In this document: one piece after another, positions 59,903-64,000 of the stretch
Layout: every line of letters begins with the position of its first letter
Numbering within the stretch: the stretch's first letter is position 1
DNA from: Verrucomicrobiales bacterium
GTDB taxonomy: Bacteria; Verrucomicrobiota; Verrucomicrobiia; Limisphaerales; J093
NCBI GenBank assembly: GCA_015075445.1
Contig: JABTUJ010000018.1
Coordinates: 1 to 64,000 of the forward strand
Reading direction: 5' to 3'
Length of the DNA stretch: 64,000 nt
Position numbers and translations under genes: made by a program
Notes under the pieces: model-generated
What the model saw: only the letters and a program-made list of their open reading frames with translations
Database searches by the model: none
Told to the model about the DNA's origin: nothing

Positions 59903-61561
59903 TCAAGCGCGGGCGGTGACGGCGGCGAGGCTGTCCTGGATGATGCGGCGGGCGTCGGTGAGCAGGGCGTCGAGGTGGTCCGCGCCCACGAGGCTTTCGG
60001 CATACAACTTGAACTTGGGTTCGGTGCCCGAAGGGCGGGCGGCGAACCAGCCGCGGTCGGTGACGACCTTGAGGCCACCGAGGGGCGCGTCGTTGCCGGG
60101 GGCGTGGGTCAGCTTCTGGCGGATGCGATCGCCGGCGAGTTGGGTGGCGGCGACGTGCTGGGCGGTGAGTTTCTGGAAGCGGGGCGTCTGGTCCGGGTCG
60201 AGCGGTTCATCCACGCGCTTGTAGAACGTGGCGCCGTGGCGGCGGGTGAGTTGGTGGTAATAGTAGCCGGGTTCGTGGCGCGTGACCGCCGTGATCTCGG
60301 CCGCCAACAAGCCGAGCAGGAGGCCGTCCTTGTCGGTGGTCCAGACGGTCCCGTTGCGCGCCAGGAAACTGGCGCCGGCGCTCTCCTCGCCGCCGAAGCA
60401 GAGGGTTCCGGAAAACAGGCCGGGGACGAACCACTTGAAGCCGACCGGCACTTCGCACAGCTTGCGCCGCTGCGCGGCGGCGACCTTGTCGAGGAGGCTG
60501 CTGCTGACGAGGGTTTTGCCGATGGCCGCGGCGGCGGGCCAGTTGGGGCGATGCGTCACGAGGTAATCCACCGCCACGGACAGGAAGTGGTTCGGGTTCA
60601 GCAAGCCGGCGAAGGGGGTCACGATGCCGTGGCGGTCGGCGTCCGGATCGCAGCCCCAGGCGATGTCGAAGCGGTCCTTCATGCGGACGAGGCCGGCCAT
60701 GGCGTACTTGCTGGAGCAGTCCATGCGGATCACGCCGTCATGATCGAGGGTCATGAAGCGGAAGGTGGGATCCACCTTGCGATTGAGGACCGTGAGGTCG
60801 AGTCCGTATCGTTCGGCGAGGGGATCCCAGTAGGCGAGGGAAGCGCCGCCGAGGGGATCGACGCCGAGCTTGATGCCGGCGGCGCGGATGGCCTCGAGGT
60901 TGAGGGCGAGGTCGAGGTCCTCGAGGTAGGGCGTCACGTAGTCGAAGGCATGGGTTGAGTCCGCGCGCGTGGCGCGGGAGTAGGGGATGCGCTTGACCTC
61001 GCGGTTGTCGCCTTTGAGCAGGGCGTTGGCCCGCTGCTCGATGGCGCGGGTGACGTCGGTTTCGGCGGGGCCGCCGTTGGGCGGGTTGTACTTGATGCCG
61101 CCGTCCTGGGGGGGGTTGTGCGACGGGGTGAGGATGAGTCCGTCGGCCAGGCCGGTTTGGCGGCCGCGGTTGTAACGGAGGATCGCGCGGGACACGGCCG
61201 GGGTGGGGGTGAAGCCGCCGCCGGTTTGGGTGAGGGTCTGGACGCCGTTGGCCGCGAGGACCTCGAGGGCCGCCTGTTCGGCGTAGACCGAGGCGCCGTG
61301 AGTGTCTTTGGCCAGGAACAGCGGGCCTGTGATGCCGGCGCGACGGCGCACGTCGCAGATGGCTTGGGTGACGGCGAGAATATGGGCGCGGGTGAAGGTG
61401 CCGGCGAAGGGGGAGCCGCGGTGACCGCTGGTACCGAAGCTGACCTGCTTGCCGTCGGCGAGGGGTTCGGGGGATCGCTTCTCGAAGTCGCGGGCGAGGC
61501 GGTCCGGGTCAATCAACATCGCCCGGGTGGGCAGTTTTCCAGCGCGTTCGTGCAGGCTCAT
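59903..61561 (-). CDS. pgm: Phosphoglucomutase (alpha-D-glucose phosphate-specific)
   Basis: 552 residues, the length of the bacterial Pgm class. Phosphoserine loop LILTPSHNPPQDGGIKYNPP with S in TPSHNPP; metal loop WGCDPDADRHGI; sugar-binding loop CFGGEESAGASFLARNG; phosphate-binding loop FAARPSGTEPKFKLYAESL. Start MSLHERAGKLPTRAMLIDPD. It interconverts glucose-1- and glucose-6-phosphate. First gene of a pgm-nagA pair; its upstream DNA is a minisatellite that may affect expression. Confidence 0.95.
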   Translation of the reverse strand: MSLHERAGKLPTRAMLIDPDRLARDFEKRSPEPLADGKQVSFGTSGHRGSPFAGTFTRAHILAVTQAICDVRRRAGITGPLFLAKDTHGASVYAEQAALEVLAANGVQTLTQTGGGFTPTPAVSRAILRYNRGRQTGLADGLILTPSHNPPQDGGIKYNPPNGGPAETDVTRAIEQRANALLKGDNREVKRIPYSRATRADSTHAFDYVTPYLEDLDLALNLEAIRAAGIKLGVDPLGGASLAYWDPLAERYGLDLTVLNRKVDPTFRFMTLDHDGVIRMDCSSKYAMAGLVRMKDRFDIAWGCDPDADRHGIVTPFAGLLNPNHFLSVAVDYLVTHRPNWPAAAAIGKTLVSSSLLDKVAAAQRRKLCEVPVGFKWFVPGLFSGTLCFGGEESAGASFLARNGTVWTTDKDGLLLGLLAAEITAVTRHEPGYYYHQLTRRHGATFYKRVDEPLDPDQTPRFQKLTAQHVAATQLAGDRIRQKLTHAPGNDAPLGGLKVVTDRGWFAARPSGTEPKFKLYAESLVGADHLDALLTDARRIIQDSLAAVTARA

Positions 61562-61780
61562 GGTGGGGGACGGTGGGGCGGTGCGACAGTGGGACGGTGA
61601 GACGGTGAGACGGTGGGACGGTGGGACGGTGGGACGGTGGGACGGTGGGACGGTGCGACGGTGAGACGGTGGGATGGTGGGATGGTGGGATGGTGGGATG
61701 GTGGGATGGTGGGATGGTGAGGGATGGCTGGGATGGTGGGATGGTGGGACGGTGGGACGGTGGGAGGGTGGGGTGGGGAG
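61562..61780. repeat. Minisatellite of the octamer GGGACGGT / GGGATGGT
   Basis: About 27 head-to-tail copies of GGGAYGGT with a few GAGACGGT and GCGACGGT variants. A block of pure GGGATGGT occupies about 61673-61720. It fills the whole gap between pgm and the PIG-L gene. Confidence 0.93.
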
Positions 61781-61781
61781 G

Positions 61782-62705
61782 TTAGTCGGTGGTGATGGGG
61801 AAGAGCTTCTTCAGGGTTTCCCGGTCGGGTTGCGCGCCGTATTCGCAGAGCTCGAAGGCCTCGGCGTACTTCACCTGGCCGCCGCGGTCGGCGCCATACC
61901 AGTCGACGAGCTGGGAGCGGAAGCGGTCGGCGAGCCGTTGGTTGCGGGTGCGAAACCAGTCCTTCACGGCGCGGTCGCGTTCGTCGAACTTGGCGGGGTC
62001 GGCGAGTTCCGGTCCGCCGTTGGCGCCGCCCTCGTGAAACTGGGAGACCAATTTGCTGAGGGCCTCGAGCTTGCGGTCCATGACCGAATCCACCGCGACC
62101 ACAATATCCGGCTGGAAGGGGTTGGGTTTTTTGAAGTTGTCCGGGAAGTAGAAGAACGCCGGGTTGCGTTTGAGGTGCGGGACGTCCGGGCAGAAGAACG
62201 GGACGGTGACCATGTACGCGGCGTCCTGGACGAGCACGCCCAGGTAGCGGTGATCGGGGTGGTAGTCGTTCGGGCGCGGTCCCATGACGATGTCGGCCTG
62301 CCACTCGCGGATGAGGCGGGTGATGAGGCGGCGGTTCTCGAGGGTGGGCAGGAGTTCGCCATCGTGGATGTCGAGCACCTGGGTGTCCACGCCGAGGACG
62401 CGGGCGGCGGCTTCGACCTCGGCGGTGCGGCGCCGGGCGAGGGGGCCGCCGGCTTCGCGCCAGTGGCCGATGTCGCCGTTGGTGACGGAGACGAGTTTGA
62501 CCTTGTGGCCTTTGGCGGCCCAGAGGGCGGCGGTTCCGCCGACCTGGATCTCGCAGTCGTCGGGGTGCGCGCCAAAGCAGATGATGCGGAGCGGGGTCTC
62601 GGCATCGGCGGCTGGGGCGGGCAGGGGAACGAGGAGACAAGCGGCGGCGAGGGCGGCGAGGAGACCGGCCCGGCGGGGGGTTCGTGGATGGACGGTTGTC
62701 TTCAT
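61782..62705 (-). CDS. Secreted PIG-L (LmbE-like) deacetylase
   Basis: 307 residues. Signal peptide about 1-33 (AGLLAALAAACLLVPLPAPA). The zinc site is in RIICFGAHPDDCEIQVGGTA (H and DD) and NDYHPDHRYLGVLVQD (second H), the family signatures of PIG-L enzymes, which remove acetyl groups from N-acetylglucosaminyl compounds. Remaining blocks are LVSVTNGDIGHWREAGGPLA and VLDIHDGELLPTLENRRLI. Exported members are numerous in Verrucomicrobia. Substrate not known; the pgm-nagA genes next to it fit amino-sugar metabolism. Confidence 0.92.
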   Translation of the reverse strand: MKTTVHPRTPRRAGLLAALAAACLLVPLPAPAADAETPLRIICFGAHPDDCEIQVGGTAALWAAKGHKVKLVSVTNGDIGHWREAGGPLARRRTAEVEAAARVLGVDTQVLDIHDGELLPTLENRRLITRLIREWQADIVMGPRPNDYHPDHRYLGVLVQDAAYMVTVPFFCPDVPHLKRNPAFFYFPDNFKKPNPFQPDIVVAVDSVMDRKLEALSKLVSQFHEGGANGGPELADPAKFDERDRAVKDWFRTRNQRLADRFRSQLVDWYGADRGGQVKYAEAFELCEYGAQPDRETLKKLFPITTD

Positions 62706-62805
62706 GGCGGGTATGCAGATTAGAACTGGCGCGAGGCTGCCCCCGGAGCGGCAGGCTCGCAAGTGCGGATTGGGTGGGCCGGCAAGGGCCGACGGGATGG
62801 GGGGA

Positions 62806-62911
62806 CGAAAAGCGCCGCTGGAAGTCGCCGCACTCCAAACGCGTTGCGCGTGTCGGACGATGGGGAGATCGCGGAGCGTCTGGAGTGCGCGCGGTTCACT
62901 GCCGCTTTTCG
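62806..62911. repeat. Hairpin repeat sharing a 38-bp motif with the 45-47 kb array
   Basis: CGAAAAGCGCCGCTGGAAGT CGCCGCACTCCAAACGCG is the reverse complement of the array motif GTTTGGAGTGCGGCGTCTTC with one mismatch in 38 bp. A decayed facing arm (GGAGTGCGCGCGGTTCACTG) follows at 62882, and a third piece at 62952. The array unit therefore contains a half-copy of a dispersed hairpin repeat. Confidence 0.75.
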
Positions 62912-62986
62912 TGAGGGACGGGGGGAGCACCGCAGCAACGGGGCTGAGGAAGGGCGCCGCTGGAAGACGGCACACTCTCGAGCGGG

Positions 62987-64000
62987 CTACCGCGGCGCGG
63001 CGATTGAAACGGGTTCCGCGGGAGCGAGTCCCTGGAGGAGTTGGATCTGGTCGAAGTACGCCGGACCGCCCAGGGCGGTGGGGGCCAGGCCGGTGAGGGT
63101 GAAAGTGCCGAAGTCGCGCCACAGGTCCACGGTCACCACCACCCAGTCTGCGGGCGGTTGGTTCGCCAGGGAACAAGCGGCCCAGCCGGTGGTGTTGTGA
63201 CCGGCCACGTAACGGCGCAGCGGTTGGTCGGCAGGAGGCCATTCACCGGAGGCTGCCAGTTCGAGCATGACCCCTGTGGCCGCGGGCGCCTTCCACGCGA
63301 AGCGCAGGTACCGATAGCTGCCCGGCTGGGGATGCTCGACGATGGGATAGTTCCAGGTGCCGAGCTGGGCGGCGAAGCGCTGGGGTGGTGTGATGACCAG
63401 GGCGGCGGTGCCGGCGTAACGCTCGGTGGTCACGACCGCAGCAGCGCCTTCGCCTTCGGTCAGCAGATTCGCGAAGCCGGGGTCATCGTCGAAGAGGGTG
63501 AGGACAGGGCCGGGGCCGGCGTGGGGGACGGCACGCAAGTAGGCGAGGAGATCGGCCACCGCCGCGGGTTCGAGCACATCGGCGAAGTTGCCCGGCATGA
63601 TCGAGACATCCGAGGCTTCCATCGAGGCGATGTCCTTGCGGAGGAGGGTCTGGGGAAATCCGTCTTCATCCGGCAGCGTGACACTGGTGGCGGACTCGCC
63701 GGTGAGGATGCCGCTGAAGATGGCGCCGTCCTGGGTGACGATCTGATAGGTGCGATAGCCGACGGTGATCTGGGCGCTGGGTTCAAGGATGTCGAGGAGG
63801 AGCGTCTCGTCGGCGCGGCCCTGGGTGGCGGCGATGAGTTCCGGTCCGCGGACGATGCCGATGCCTTCGAGTTGGTGGCAGCTTGAACAGTTGGCGAGGA
63901 ACACCTCCCGGCCGCGGGCCGGATCGCGGGGACCGGACAGCGCCTGCTGGTAGCGGTCGAGCAGGGGTTGGCGGTCGGGAGCAACGGGCGCGTGGGAGAG
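62987..64000 (-). CDS. Secreted heme-binding (c-type cytochrome-like) protein, partial
   Basis: The gene continues beyond the window end. In the visible 338 codons: PARGREVFLANCSSCHQLEG with the CxxCH heme attachment site, GIVRGPELIAATQGRADETL and LLDILEPSAQITVGYRTYQI, VTQDGAIFSGILTGESATSV, TLLRKDIASMEASDVSIMPG, the pattern of PVC-type (Planctomycetes-Verrucomicrobia-Chlamydiae) heme-binding domains. A beta-rich C-terminal domain follows (TERYAGTAALVITPPQRFAA to PAEPVSIAAPR). Many such proteins are large membrane-bound dehydrogenases with an N-terminal propeller and a C-terminal heme domain. N-terminus not seen. Confidence 0.88.
   Translation of the reverse strand, partial: LSHAPVAPDRQPLLDRYQQALSGPRDPARGREVFLANCSSCHQLEGIGIVRGPELIAATQGRADETLLLDILEPSAQITVGYRTYQIVTQDGAIFSGILTGESATSVTLPDEDGFPQTLLRKDIASMEASDVSIMPGNFADVLEPAAVADLLAYLRAVPHAGPGPVLTLFDDDPGFANLLTEGEGAAAVVTTERYAGTAALVITPPQRFAAQLGTWNYPIVEHPQPGSYRYLRFAWKAPAATGVMLELAASGEWPPADQPLRRYVAGHNTTGWAACSLANQPPADWVVVTVDLWRDFGTFTLTGLAPTALGGPAYFDQIQLLQGLAPAEPVSIAAPR

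Overview
This 64 kb window is high-GC bacterial DNA, most probably from a member of the Verrucomicrobiota (Limisphaerales/Pedosphaera-like). The inference rests on gene content: two secreted prepilin-type proteins with the [17 protein letters not shown] leader, PEP-CTERM sorting signals in VPDGG and VPEP form, a twin-arginine Gfo/Idh/MocA oxidoreductase, a heme-binding c-type domain protein of PVC type, a Y-family polymerase next to lexA, and several families of long hairpin repeats between genes. No rRNA and no CRISPR array is visible; there is one tRNA (Glu, UUC).

Region 1 (0-13.2 kb) is an accessory island. After a lower-GC PEP-CTERM gene comes a series of composite REP-like repeats built from GGGGTCA-headed modules. 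One copy is split by an IS1182-like insertion sequence (1470-3871). Another copy is split by a 4.8 kb IS21-type transposon (4149-8979) with 58-bp inverted repeats and an apparent 8-bp target duplication. The transposon carries five overlapping genes: a zinc-ribbon protein, a ParB-like protein, IstA, IstB and a Toprim/primase-like protein. This is the most unusual system in the window. The rest of the island holds toxin-antitoxin pieces (hicB remnant, DUF433 antitoxin with a 20-codon follower and a second partial copy, a solitary PIN toxin, a VapBC pair) and two Uma2-type nucleases.

Region 2 (13.2-44.8 kb) is mostly ordinary chromosome: a trans-sulfuration enzyme, EIIA (PtsN-like), arginyl-tRNA synthetase, an SGNH hydrolase, TrmB, a FIST sensor protein, a Gfo/Idh/MocA oxidoreductase, a methyltransferase, a DUF554 membrane protein, a kelch-repeat secreted protein, an M23 peptidase interrupted by an in-frame amber codon, a SNF2 helicase, Kdo transferase (so a lipid A-bearing outer membrane), a glycoside-hydrolase-like secreted protein, prepilin and PEP-CTERM proteins, a spermidine-synthase-like membrane fusion and a large subtilase. 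Between these genes lie five copies of one palindromic repeat (arms starting TGTAGGCG) and two copies of a 255-bp element with 15-bp terminal inverted repeats.

Region 3 (44.8-56.2 kb) is rearranged. It has a 1.5 kb array of about 11-12 copies of a ~133-bp unit lying between the 5' end of the subtilase and a stray C-terminal subtilase fragment. Then come a truncated ECF sigma factor, a frameshifted B12/radical SAM gene, tRNA-Glu, a three-gene overlapping operon ending in an HNH nuclease and flanked by a diverged direct repeat, and lexA with a perfect palindrome at its start. A four-helix-bundle protein cassette bounded by inverted repeats sits between lexA and a decayed Y-family polymerase gene.

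Region 4 (56.2-64 kb) is on the minus strand: a small secreted protein, a YadA-head-like secreted protein, nagA and pgm (amino sugar / glucose phosphate metabolism), a PIG-L deacetylase and, running off the end, a secreted heme-binding protein. An octamer minisatellite and another hairpin repeat lie between these genes.
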